A stretch of 32,831 nucleotides of DNA from Acidobacteriota bacterium (GTDB lineage Bacteria > Acidobacteriota > Terriglobia > Acidiferrales > UBA7541). The translations under genes were made by a program, and so were the position numbers. The notes under the pieces were generated by a model, which made no database searches, was not told where the DNA came from, and worked only from the letters and a program-made list of their open reading frames with translations. Positions 8,839 to 17,055 of the stretch are shown here, one piece after another; the first letter of the stretch is position 1, and the number at the start of each line of letters is the position of its first letter. Location of the stretch: assembly GCA_003223325.1 (NCBI GenBank), contig QHYS01000038.1, positions 1 to 32,831 on the forward strand. Direction: 5' to 3'.

Positions 8839-9937
8839 CTATCGTGACGAAGACACCGCGCTTTTCGCTCTCGCCGGATACTCTCGCATGAATCCGTTGC
8901 GCCCGTTGATCATGCCGAAGCTGCCATCGGCGCGCACAGACATCTTCAGATTGTGACCATGATCGGTTTCGTTGATGTTGGCCAGAAACTGCTCCGGCGA
9001 GTTGTGGTCCGTCCCGCCTGCCGCCGAGCGGTGCAACTGCCAGAAATCCACCAGCCCCGGCGCTTCGTGAACGGTTTGCCAGTACGTCGGGTCGCCGCCT
9101 TTTCTCTCTCCGTTATTCATCACTGCGACCCTGGCGCGGATGGCATGCACCAGCTGTGGAGCTCCGGAGTGCGGATCGCCGTGCCGAGTCGTGTGAAACA
9201 CGTCGAAGTTGCCCAGCAGATTATTGGGGCAAACCAGCGCGTGCTCTTGATTCCAGGTTAAATCGCCCAGATCGAGCAGCCGAAAACTCCCATACTGTAC
9301 GACAACGCCCACCGATTCAAAATTCTCCGGCGTGGGATCCTGTTCCTTCAATTTGGCATCCCGGCAGAGCGGATTGGGCAAGCCTGCGCCGGGCGCCGCC
9401 TGCCGGGGCGTCCCTTGCATGGGAACTTTGATCAATTCGCCTGCCGAAGAAACGACCTCTACGTCCAGCCCGGGCACCGGGATCTTGTCTCCCGGCTTCG
9501 CCACCATGGCGCGGCCTTTGTCCCGCACTGCCATGTAAATGACGAACCGGAATGCGGCTCGCAAGCTCCGCGGCATTGCCGACGTGGTCGCCATGATAAT
9601 GCGAGATCACCATCCAATCGAGGACCGTCACACCAGCCTGCTTGAAGACCGTGCTAATGCGGTCGGCATCGCGCGTGATGGGCGCGCCGGAGGAGCTCGT
9701 CGCCGTCGCATCCGGCATGCCCTGGTTTGCCGCAAAACCCGTATCAACGAGCATCGACTCACCCGATGGAGTCACGAATAGCGTGGCCTGGCCGCCCTCC
9801 GTATCAATGAAATAAATATCGAGCGCGCGTTGAGCCTGGCCCTTTTGCACCGGTCCTTGCGCCCATAGAAAAGCCGGCAGTGGCACAATCGCAGCGAGCA
9901 GCACCAAAAATACGAGAGGTCCCAGAAATCTGCGCAT
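8839..9937 (-). pseudogene. Secreted metallo-beta-lactamase-fold hydrolase, frame-disrupted
   Basis: Two overlapping minus-strand frames encode successive halves of one protein. The first starts at ATG 9937 (GGAGG 5 nt upstream), has a signal peptide (MRRFLGPLVFLVLLAAIVPLPAFLWA), then IYFIDTEGGQATLFVTP, MLVDTGF and the metal motif HYHGDHVGNAAEL. The second supplies YMAVRDKGRAMVAKPGDKIPVPGLDVEVV, LLDLGDLTW, the DVFHTTRHGDPHSGA metal region and the C-terminus up to TAG 8839. The switch is near 9538, where 'VRH' of frame one should continue; about 20 residues normally found between this point and 'Y.AVRDK' in relatives seem to be missing. This suggests an internal deletion not divisible by three. 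The fold is ComEC/Rec2-like; the substrate is unknown. Confidence 0.8.
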
Positions 9938-10056
9938 GTCAGCCTCCATGCGAAATGCAAATGGTTTGTTAATGGTGACTACGCTACAGCGCGGCGGGCG
10001 CTGACGCAAGCCTCCGGCTCGAGTGGGCGTGCAGAAAATCGGAACTGTAAGTGGAA

Positions 10057-10350
10057 CTAGGAAGCCCCGTAGGGGCCTGGAGGCGTGGTCACGTCCAGAG
10101 GTTGCGGCGTGATCTCGTATTCACGACAGGTCCGGAATGCGTCCAACGTCCACACGTCTATGCCCTCATCGTGCCGAAGAATATAGAAATTCCCATCCTC
10201 GGCACGGACACGGAAGTAGGTTGTGCCCGGAGAATACCAGCGGTCTTCTACCTCGGTAACTTCAAAGATCCGCCCTCGTAGCTCAAAACGCAAAGGATAC
10301 TCGTCGGCTCGATAACCGGCATGACACTCTACGCGAATCTGAATTTTCAT
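10057..10350 (-). CDS. Small protein of unknown function
   Basis: 97 residues, start supported by GGAGG 6 nt before ATG 10350. The sequence is soluble, beta-rich and aromatic-rich (EVEDRWYSPGTTYFRVRAEDGNFYILRHDEGIDVWTL split across the centre), with no signal peptide and a proline-rich tail. The 'YFRVRAEDG.FYILRHDE...W.L' core looks like a small conserved beta-barrel, but I cannot assign a named family. It stands alone between the broken hydrolase gene and the mobile-element scar. Confidence 0.6.
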   Translation of the reverse strand: MKIQIRVECHAGYRADEYPLRFELRGRIFEVTEVEDRWYSPGTTYFRVRAEDGNFYILRHDEGIDVWTLDAFRTCREYEITPQPLDVTTPPGPYGAS

Positions 10351-10617
10351 GCGCGGCCTCCTTCGCGTTAAATTCCGCCCCAGTGTAGCGCCGTTGCGAG
10401 CCCGCTGTCACGCTAAGCCCACCAAAATTCGCGCAATCTGGTGCCCTGCCCCCCACTGTTTCCAGGTCCTCGCACGGAGTGCCATGGGGGTCTTGTCGGC
10501 TCCGAACGCGCGGAGTAGACTCGCTTGAGCGCTCGCGCAGAACCTACAAAGCAATCCTCTCTCTGCCGAGAAAGGGAAAATCTTGTGGGCCCACAAGGGG
10601 CAGTCGACAGGTACATG
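10351..10617. other. Intergenic stretch before the group II intron remnant
   Basis: 267 bases between the small unknown gene and the 5' end of the intron. Short open frames exist on both strands, but none has a ribosome site and a recognisable protein. It should include the 5' exon flank of the intron insertion site; the exon gene is not recognisable. Confidence 0.4.
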
Positions 10618-11280
10618 GTGCGTCCTGAAAGACGCAATGTCCTGGCAGGTGAAAGTCCTGCCCGGGTAAGTGCCGGAGCGCCCGGTAGCAGGCTCCAACC
10701 GGGAGGAGAGATCCGACTGGGCCAAGCGGAGTGTCAAAAGCTTTTTCTACGGAAAGGGGAGCAAACCAGCGGGCCGCAACAATCAGTGAACGCGATAGCC
10801 TCGTCAAATACTCAGCCGAAAGGTGTTTGGGAGAGCCGAGCCGCTCATGTCACGGCGAAGGCAACAAACAACATCATAGACCGGAACGGATGTTGGATCT
10901 CCCCGGGGTCTCAGGCGACGGCACGGTGGGACAGAAGGAGAGAGCCTACCTGGCAGCCGAGTCGTGGCAAAGACCGAGCCTATAAGGTCGGAAGGCTGAA
11001 AGTGCGCGGAGCCGGGAGGGAGTCCGAGGTCCGTAGTACCGAGGAAGGCTTGCAAGAGAACACGCTGGAGGGAACCATGCCGGCAACGGCCAACACCCCC
11101 AACGAAAAAGTACGAGAACTCCAACGCAAGCTATGTGTGTGTGCCAAGCAGAGTAGGACACGGCGTTTTCATGCACTGTATGACCGGATCTACAGGAGTG
11201 ACGTCCTGTGCGAAGCATGGAGGCGAGTGCGCAGCAACCGTGGGGCAGCAGGAGTCGATGCGGAAACCATCCAGGCCATC
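10618..11280 (+). mobile_element. Group II intron, 5' portion only
   Basis: The segment begins GTGCGTCCTGAAAGACGC, a typical group II intron 5' end with an immediate 5-bp hairpin (GCGTC/GACGC). It continues through about 460 nt of structured, purine-rich, non-coding sequence like intron domains I-III before an intron-encoded protein ORF at 11077. The 3' half of the ORF and domains V and VI are absent; the sequence passes directly into an IS607-type recombinase tail near 11280. The intron therefore cannot splice or move by itself. The exact 5' boundary is inferred from the consensus. Confidence 0.75.
11077..11280 (+). pseudogene. Group II intron reverse transcriptase/maturase, N-terminal fragment
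   Basis: ATG 11077 with GGAGG 5 nt upstream starts about 68 residues of a maturase N-terminus: 'EKVRELQRKLCVCAKQS', 'RRFHALYDRIYRSDVL', 'AWRRVRSNRGAAGVDAETIQ'. This is the RT-0 region of bacterial group II intron proteins (LtrA-like). None of the later reverse transcriptase motifs (YxDD), domain X or endonuclease domain follow. The frame runs without a stop across the junction into the recombinase fragment and then ends after a frameshift. Confidence 0.8.
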
Positions 11281-11431
11281 GTGGTGGTTGACGGTGTGGA
11301 GATAACCCGACGATCTTGTGCGTGACCTGCAGGAAGTGATTGTTTGCATGTGCGGCAGGCTGTACGGCAAGAGGGTCACGAAGCATCGAGCCAAGAAAGC
11401 CATCGAGGCCATGCAGTGCGAGTCGTGCTGA
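11281..11431 (+). pseudogene. IS607-type serine recombinase TnpA, C-terminal fragment (frameshifted)
   Basis: Directly after the intron fragment the frame reads VVVDGVEI; one extra base at about 11305 then shifts it, and the next frame continues PDDLVRDLQEVIVCMCGRLYGKRV to a TGA at 11429-11431. This matches the C-terminal end of IS607-family TnpA serine recombinases ('vvVD..E..dDLVrDL.evlts.caRLYGkR'). The catalytic serine domain and the MerR-like DNA-binding domain are missing, so it is inactive. Its stop overlaps the probable tnpB start by 7 nt, the usual arrangement in IS607 elements. Confidence 0.7.
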
Positions 11432-12618
11432 GCCATCGTATCGCGCTTGTCCCCACAGCCAGGCAAGAAGTGTTGTTGCGCCAGGCAGTGGGTGTCTCCC
11501 GCTTTGCTTACAACTGGGCGCTGGCCGAGTGGCAGCGGCAGTACCAAGGGGGCGAAAAACCCAGCGAAGCCGCTCTGCGCCGCCAGCTAGATTCCATCAA
11601 GCGCCAACAGTTTCCGTGGATGCTGTTGATTCCCAAGTCCGTGCCGCAGCAAGCCATCAAGAATTGCGGGGCGGCATTCCGGCGATACTTCCAGAAGCAG
11701 AGCCGCTGTCCTAAGTTCAAGAAGAAAGGCGTGCGCGATTCCGCACGCTTGGACAATGGCCCCGGCACCTTCAAGTTTGACGGCAAGCGAGTCCGTTTGC
11801 CGGTCATTGGCTGGGTGAAACTCAGGGAAGAACTGCGCTTCAGCGGCAAAGCGCTTTCCACCACGGTCCGGCGCGTCGAGGATCGCTGGTTTGTCTGTGT
11901 TCCTGTCGAGGTGGAGATGCCCGAACCTGTCCGCGAAAGCCAAGCGGCAGTAGGCATTGATCTCGGCGTGAGCACGGCGGCGACGCTATCGAGCGGAGAA
12001 AAGCTGGCTGGGCCGAAAGCGCTAGGTGTCCATCTGGAAAGACGGCAAAGGTTTTCCCGGTGGCACAGCCGGAAGCAGAAAGGCAGCAGCAACAGACGCA
12101 AATCGGCCCTGCGTGTGGCCTGCTTGCACGCACGCATCGCGAACGTCCGGCAAGACTGGTTGCACCAGACCACCACACGGCTGGTGCGCCAGTTTGGTGT
12201 GCTGGGCATCGAGGATTTGAACGTGCGGGGCATGATGGCGAGCGAGAAACTGGCCCGGAGGATCGCCGACATCGGCTTTCATGAGTTCCGGTGCCAGCTG
12301 GAGTACAAAGCCAACCTGTACGGGGCGGAGCTGGTGACGGCCAGCCGCTGGTTCCCCAGCAGCAAGATGTGTTGTGAATGCGGTGTGATCGCGGAAGAAC
12401 TACCGTTGTCCCTCCGGGAGTGGACCTGCGCGTGTGGCACGTTCCATGAGCGGGATATTAACGCGGCGAGGAATCTCCGCCGCTACGCACTCGATAGGGC
12501 GAGTTGCGCCCGAATCAACGCCTGTGGAGAGGAGGGCTCTGGCGCTGGTCCTACCGACAGCGTGAAACCGGCCTCGCTGAAGCAGGAATCAGCCATGTCT
12601 TATTTGGGCATGGATTGA
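11425..12618 (+). CDS. tnpB: TnpB RNA-guided endonuclease of an IS607-type element
   Basis: 397 residues from GTG 11425, which overlaps the end of the tnpA remnant; GTG 11416 is also possible. The protein appears complete. It has the N-terminal helix-turn-helix-like start (LVPTARQEVLLRQAVGVSRFAYNWALAEW), the RuvC aspartate in GIDLGVSTAATL, the RuvC glutamate in GIEDLNVRGM, a zinc ribbon (CCECG ... CACG) and the last catalytic aspartate in ERDINAARN. TnpB nucleases use a guide RNA made from the element's right end and keep the element in place by cutting empty sites. The transposase partner is only a fragment, so this copy is a solo TnpB. It ends 35 nt before the aminotransferase start. Confidence 0.9.
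   Translation: MLSHRIALVPTARQEVLLRQAVGVSRFAYNWALAEWQRQYQGGEKPSEAALRRQLDSIKRQQFPWMLLIPKSVPQQAIKNCGAAFRRYFQKQSRCPKFKKKGVRDSARLDNGPGTFKFDGKRVRLPVIGWVKLREELRFSGKALSTTVRRVEDRWFVCVPVEVEMPEPVRESQAAVGIDLGVSTAATLSSGEKLAGPKALGVHLERRQRFSRWHSRKQKGSSNRRKSALRVACLHARIANVRQDWLHQTTTRLVRQFGVLGIEDLNVRGMMASEKLARRIADIGFHEFRCQLEYKANLYGAELVTASRWFPSSKMCCECGVIAEELPLSLREWTCACGTFHERDINAARNLRRYALDRASCARINACGEEGSGAGPTDSVKPASLKQESAMSYLGMD
12594..12614 (+). other. Hairpin at the tnpB 3' end, candidate right-end/guide-RNA element
   Basis: CCATG (12594-12598) pairs with CATGG (12610-12614); extra inner pairs including G-T wobbles extend the stem to about 7. It overlaps the last codons of tnpB. TnpB guide RNAs come from this part of the element, so the hairpin may belong to the guide scaffold, but the element boundary cannot be fixed without relatives. 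Confidence 0.35.
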
Positions 12619-12653
12619 GCAACGGCGGCTTCGTGGGAACGATCAATCTCAAT

Positions 12654-13946
12654 ATGGGCAAGAGCGACGAGGCTATTCGGAAGCATAAGGAGTATCTCTG
12701 GCCCGCCGTGGCCAATTTCTACCAGCACCCTCTGGTCGCCGACCGGGCCCACATGCAGTACGTGTGGGACCTCGAGGGCCGCAAGTATCTGGATTTTTTC
12801 GGCGGCATTTTGACCATTTCCGTCGGCCACACCAATCCAAAAGTCACCTCGAAAATCAAAGCTCAAGTCGATCGCCTGCAGCACACCTCTACGTTATATC
12901 CAACCGAGCCCATTGTCGCTTTGGCAGAAAAAGTCGCCCAGATCACGCCTGGTAAGTTGCAGAAAAGTTTCTTCACAAATTCCGGCACCGAGGCCAATGA
13001 AGCCGCTCTCCTGCTGGCCCGCATGGCCACAGGCTCATTCGACGTCATCGCCTTGCGGCATGGGTATTCGGGCGCGTCCACGCTCGCCAAGTCCGTTACG
13101 GCCCAAGGCCCCTGGCGCGCGGGCGGCGTGGTCAGCGTGGGCGTGGCGCACGCCATCAATCCGTATTGTTACCGCTGCCCGCTCGGCCTGAAGTATCCGG
13201 ATTGCGGCGTGGCTTGCGCCAACGATGTCGAAAATCTCATTCAGACCGGAACCAGCGGCCACATCGCCGCTTTCATTGCCGAACCCATTCAGGGCGTCGG
13301 AGGATTCATCACGCCGCCGCCCGAATATTTCAAGATCGTATTCAACGCGGTCAAAAAATACGGCGGACTCTTCATCTCCGACGAAGTGCAAACCGGCTTC
13401 GGCCGCACTGGCAGGCACTGGTTCGGTATCGAGCACTGGGAAGTCATCCCCGACATCATCACCTGTGCCAAAGGCATGGGCAACGGCGTGCCCATCGGTG
13501 CCACGGTCACTACCTCAGAACTCGCCGCCTCTTATCGCGGTCTCACCATCTCGACTTTTGGCGGCAATCCGGTAACCAGCGTCGCCGCGCTCGCCACCAT
13601 CGAGGTCATCGAAGAAGAACACCTGCGCGTCAACGCCGACTCCGTCGGCGCCCACTTCCGCGACAAATTAGAAGAGTTACGGCAGAAACATGCGCTCATC
13701 GGCGACGTGCGCGGCAAAGACCTGATGCAAGGCCTGGAACTCGTCAAAGATCGCGCCACTAAAGAACCTGCTCCCCAAGCAACCACGCAGTTGCTCGAGC
13801 GCACACGGGAAAATGGGCTGCTGATTGGCAAGGGCGGCCTCTATGGCAATGTCGTCCGGCTCTCGCCCATGCTCAATATCTCCAAAGCTGACGTGGACGA
13901 GGCCATTCGCCTCCTCGACAAGTCCTTTTCCGAAATGCAGTCCTAG
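12654..13946 (+). CDS. Class III (AGXT2-like) PLP-dependent aminotransferase
   Basis: 430 residues from ATG 12654; the frame is open upstream, but that part is mobile-element sequence. Fold-type I aminotransferase marks are KSFFTNSGTEANEAALLLAR (PLP phosphate loop), RHGYSGAS, AAFIAEPIQGVGG, FISDEVQTGFGRTG (the aspartate that binds the PLP nitrogen) and CAKGMGNGVPIGA with the Schiff-base lysine. The cysteine-rich YCYRCPLGLKYPDCGVACAND insert is typical of alanine-glyoxylate aminotransferase 2-like proteins. The amino donor (alanine, beta-alanine, GABA or similar) cannot be told from the sequence. The ribosome site is weak, and the IS607/intron scar ends just upstream, so the native promoter may have been displaced. 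Confidence 0.9.
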   Translation: MGKSDEAIRKHKEYLWPAVANFYQHPLVADRAHMQYVWDLEGRKYLDFFGGILTISVGHTNPKVTSKIKAQVDRLQHTSTLYPTEPIVALAEKVAQITPGKLQKSFFTNSGTEANEAALLLARMATGSFDVIALRHGYSGASTLAKSVTAQGPWRAGGVVSVGVAHAINPYCYRCPLGLKYPDCGVACANDVENLIQTGTSGHIAAFIAEPIQGVGGFITPPPEYFKIVFNAVKKYGGLFISDEVQTGFGRTGRHWFGIEHWEVIPDIITCAKGMGNGVPIGATVTTSELAASYRGLTISTFGGNPVTSVAALATIEVIEEEHLRVNADSVGAHFRDKLEELRQKHALIGDVRGKDLMQGLELVKDRATKEPAPQATTQLLERTRENGLLIGKGGLYGNVVRLSPMLNISKADVDEAIRLLDKSFSEMQS

Positions 13947-14047
13947 CCATGGCCCGACGCATCCATTTTTGTCATCCCGAGCGACGAGCCGGGTCTGCTC
14001 TTGTAGCCCACGGTGCCGCAACGCACTCTTCGTCGTTGGGGTCCCCA

Positions 14048-14533
14048 ATGCGCACGGCCTTTGGGTGTGTTGGGGCGGAGTTGCGGGCCCTGGGGATCTG
14101 TTCTCTTTTTTCTTGCATCATCGCCGTCTGGCTGCTGACCGCGCCTGCCGTGTTTGCCGGCGATAAAAATAAGCGCGTGGCCTGGAAGCCCATCCAGCAA
14201 GCCGTGTTGCGCGTGGATGACCAGCCCGTCAAAAGTTGGAATGTCTACGAGGAAAGCAAGAAAGGCGACCCGCTGCTGCTCGAGATGAACAATCGCTTTC
14301 TGTTGATCGTAGTCCACGAACGGAAGATTTTCGAACTCGCCCCCGCGAAAATCGAGCGTAAGGGCCCCGAACTTCTATGGGACCCCACCGGCCTCCCCGC
14401 CGAACCGCTAGCGACCTCGAACTGGGCCATCCGCGACGTTGGCTTCGCCTATCGCATCAGCGCCCAGCTCGTGGCCGAAAATCGTGTGCTGGACCTCCAG
14501 CTTCCCCATCCCATGGATCTGCGCTACTTGTAG
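14048..14533 (+). CDS. Secreted or membrane-anchored protein of unknown function
   Basis: 161 residues from ATG 14048. A frame open from 13949 would add 33 residues encoded by a dispersed-repeat-like sequence (GTCATCCCGAGCGA), so the shorter start is preferred. A hydrophobic segment (LGICSLFSCIIAVWLLTAPAVFAG) looks like a signal peptide with cleavage after VFA. The mature domain of about 120 residues is beta-rich (QAVLRVDDQPVKSWNVYE, NRFLLIVVHERKIFEL, DVGFAYRISAQL) with no motif I recognise. It lies about 100 nt downstream of the aminotransferase on the same strand. Confidence 0.6.
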   Translation: MRTAFGCVGAELRALGICSLFSCIIAVWLLTAPAVFAGDKNKRVAWKPIQQAVLRVDDQPVKSWNVYEESKKGDPLLLEMNNRFLLIVVHERKIFELAPAKIERKGPELLWDPTGLPAEPLATSNWAIRDVGFAYRISAQLVAENRVLDLQLPHPMDLRYL

Positions 14534-14596
14534 ATTTGGCGTTAAGTCCCGTGTCGGGGCGACACAAACACCCGGACCGAGCTTGGGCTCCGATGA

Positions 14597-15892
14597 TCAC
14601 TTCCCTGCCCGCGCTCGAAAACCCCGCCCCACCGCGCCCTCGCAGATCTTGCATTGGGTCGGCCGCCGCAAGATCGAAGCATCCCGCGGAAACACAGTGC
14701 CCAGCATCCAGTCCATGGCCACCTGCAACTGCTTTTTTAGGCCCACAAGTTTGTAAAGGTGCGCTGCATTCCAGAAAAGCCACGCAAAATATCCGCTGAA
14801 CTGGAGCCGCCCCAGGCTAACCACCGCGTAATCCATCCCCAGCGAAACGAGCATGCCTCGGTTCTTGTACGCGTACGATTCTAGCGGCTCGCCGCGCAAA
14901 AAAAGCGCCACATTGCGCGCCGCGATTCCCCCCTGCGCGATCGCCACCGGAGCAACCAACGGCGCTTCCGGAGCCGTCGCCGCCGCAGCGGAATCGCCTG
15001 TCACAAAAACTTCCGGATAGCCATCGAGTTGTAACGCAGAATTCACGACCGCTCGCCCGACGCGGTCGTGCGGCCCCGGCAAGGCTTCCACCAACGCATT
15101 CGCCCGCACGCCCGCCGCCCATACGATCGTCGCCGAGCGAATGATTTGGCCGCCATTGATCTCCACGTAATCTTCGCCGCAGCGCGTGACCTTCGCCGAC
15201 GTGTGCACCTCGATGCCACGCTCATTGAGGCGGCTCAACGCATGCGTCTTCAGTCGTGGCGAAATACCGCGCAGAATCTCCGGCGTGGCCTCCAGGACAA
15301 TCAGTTGCACGTCCCCGGGCCGGATGCCCCGGTATTTGCGCGCCACATACTGCGAGAAGAAATCGCTTAGCTCCGTGACCAGCTCCACTCCCGTGTACCC
15401 GCCGCCTACGACCGCAAATCGCAGCAGCTCCCGCCGCGTGGCCTCTTCCGTCGTGTGGTCCGCGTGCTCGCACATGTCGAGAACGTGGTCGCGCAGCGCC
15501 ACCGCATCTTCCAGCGTCTTGAAGTCCCAGGTATTCTCACGCGCTCCGCTGACCCCGAAATATTCGCTGCGGCTGCCCAGCGCGATCACCAGCACGTCGT
15601 AATCAATTACCCCGGAAGTCAAAATCACGCGGCGCGCCGCTAGATCAATGCTCACCGCCGTATCGCGGCGAAACGCGAACCGGCGTTTGCCGCGAATGTC
15701 GCGGATGGTCTGCACAATGTGGCGAGGATTGATCTTGCTCGAGACAATCTGCGGCAAGAGCGGCGTAAACAGCAAAAAATTCTGCTCGCTTACGAGTAGA
15801 ATTTCGTCTTCTCTCCATAGCCGCCGCTCTAGTCCGACGGCGGCTTGCAAGCCGCCAAATCCCCCGCCGAGCACGACAACGCGCCGACGCAA
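14597..15892 (-). CDS. ndh: Type II NADH dehydrogenase / FAD-dependent pyridine nucleotide oxidoreductase
   Basis: 431 residues. NDH-2 enzymes oxidise NADH and reduce quinone at the inner face of the membrane without pumping protons. The FAD-binding Rossmann motif VVLGGGFGGLQAA is at the N-terminus, the NADH-binding motif VVGGGYTGVELVTEL is near residue 160, the ATIVWAAGVRAN block is near 260, and the second FAD block (VFVTGDSAAA) is near 295. An APVAIAQGG motif near 315, seen at the quinone site of NDH-2 proteins, is followed by an aromatic, hydrophobic C-terminus (LQFSGYFAWLFWNAAHLYKLVG) fit for membrane association. The length fits NDH-2. It faces proB across about 260 nt of divergent intergenic sequence. 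Confidence 0.88.
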   Translation of the reverse strand: MRRRVVVLGGGFGGLQAAVGLERRLWREDEILLVSEQNFLLFTPLLPQIVSSKINPRHIVQTIRDIRGKRRFAFRRDTAVSIDLAARRVILTSGVIDYDVLVIALGSRSEYFGVSGARENTWDFKTLEDAVALRDHVLDMCEHADHTTEEATRRELLRFAVVGGGYTGVELVTELSDFFSQYVARKYRGIRPGDVQLIVLEATPEILRGISPRLKTHALSRLNERGIEVHTSAKVTRCGEDYVEINGGQIIRSATIVWAAGVRANALVEALPGPHDRVGRAVVNSALQLDGYPEVFVTGDSAAAATAPEAPLVAPVAIAQGGIAARNVALFLRGEPLESYAYKNRGMLVSLGMDYAVVSLGRLQFSGYFAWLFWNAAHLYKLVGLKKQLQVAMDWMLGTVFPRDASILRRPTQCKICEGAVGRGFRARAGK

Positions 15893-16152
15893 ATCCCCAC
15901 CTCGGTATCCATAATAAGGCGAACGATCCGCGAAGAAACGCGAAAAGGTTCACCTGACGCAACGGTAGGCTCCGAGACAGAATGATCTGGGTATTTTAAA
16001 CGTCAAGATCACCAAAATATCGTGGCCGTCTCCCGATGTACGCGTAAGCGGCCAAACCTTGCGGTCTTTTTCCGGCGCTGGCAAAATACGGTTAAGCTCA
16101 TTCTGATTGCGGCAAAGTGCATCGACAGAAAGTCGATCCTGACTTCCGGCGC

Positions 16153-17055
16153 ATGGATCAGCGTACGACGGTCGGCTTAGCGAGGAGAAAAGCCATAGGA
16201 ACCGCCAAATCCCAGCGGACTGAACTCTCGCCGCGAGAAAAGGTTGCCGCTTCTGCCCGCATCGTCGTCAAAATCGGCACCAATGTGCTCATGCGCGACG
16301 ATGGCGGTGTCTCCATCGGCGCCTTTTACGGCATTGCCGAGTCGCTCGCCAATTTCCGCCGTGCTGGACGCGAAGTTCTGCTCGTCTCTTCCGGCGCCGT
16401 CGGATTGGGTGTGCAGCGCCTGGAACTCTCAGCGCGACCATCCGAGCTCGCTGTCGTGCAGGCCTGCGCCGCCGTCGGCCAGAGCCGCCTGATGAGCATG
16501 TACGACGATGCTTTTGAGAAGCTGGGATTTCGCGTGGCGCAAGTGTTGTTAACTGAAGACGATTTTCTCGATTCGCGCCGCCACGAGAATCTGCGCGCCA
16601 CGCTTACCACTCTGCTCCAACTGGGAGTGATTCCCGTTATCAACGAAAATGACACCGTCTCGACGGCCGAGCTCGATAGTCCCGCCGGCGGCCCAGAACG
16701 AGTCCGCGTCTTTGGCGACAACGACAAGCTCTCTGCCCTGGTGATGACGCATATCGACGCTGATCTGCTGGTGCTGCTTTCCGATGTGGACGGTCTGTAT
16801 ACCGACGATCCTCAGAGCAAAGGCGCAACGCTAATCCCCGAACTAGATTCACTCGACGAACGCGTTCGTCGCTTTGCCCGCCGCGGCAATGGCCGTGGTC
16901 GCGGCGGCATGGAAACAAAACTCGAAGCCGTGCGCATCGCCAATGAAGTGGGCCGTCCCGCCATCATCGCCAATGGCCGCACGCCCGGCATCCTCGACAC
17001 CATTCTTGCGGGCAAGCCAGTCGGAACGCTCTTTTCCCCCAGGAAACGCCGGTGA
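16153..17055 (+). CDS. proB: Glutamate 5-kinase
   Basis: Phosphorylates glutamate, the first committed step of proline synthesis. About 300 residues from ATG 16153. Kinase-domain motifs are complete: VVKIGTNVLM, VSSGAVGLG, INENDTVS, VFGDNDKLSALV, LLSDVDGLYTDDP and GRGRGGMETKLEA. The protein stops after the amino acid kinase domain (KPVGTLFSPRKRR) and lacks the C-terminal PUA domain of the approximately 367-residue E. coli enzyme. The start is uncertain: the first kinase motif begins 36 codons in, GTG 16117 is also in frame, and the only good ribosome site (AGGAG at 16182-16186) precedes an ATA codon at 16195. It overlaps proA by GTGA (17052-17055). Confidence 0.93.
   Translation: MDQRTTVGLARRKAIGTAKSQRTELSPREKVAASARIVVKIGTNVLMRDDGGVSIGAFYGIAESLANFRRAGREVLLVSSGAVGLGVQRLELSARPSELAVVQACAAVGQSRLMSMYDDAFEKLGFRVAQVLLTEDDFLDSRRHENLRATLTTLLQLGVIPVINENDTVSTAELDSPAGGPERVRVFGDNDKLSALVMTHIDADLLVLLSDVDGLYTDDPQSKGATLIPELDSLDERVRRFARRGNGRGRGGMETKLEAVRIANEVGRPAIIANGRTPGILDTILAGKPVGTLFSPRKRR

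Noticed and set aside
10408-10737. Minus-strand ORF of 109 codons crossing the intron 5' end
   Set aside because: It runs through the intron boundary and has no recognisable domain; treated as chance.
11344-11424. Upstream extension of tnpB (frame open from ATG 11344)
   Set aside because: These codons overlap the serine recombinase tail in another frame; IS607 tnpB usually starts at the tnpA stop, so GTG 11425 is preferred.
12504-12653. 50-residue N-terminal extension of the aminotransferase
   Set aside because: The extension is the tnpB 3' end read in another frame; homology to aminotransferases begins after ATG 12654.
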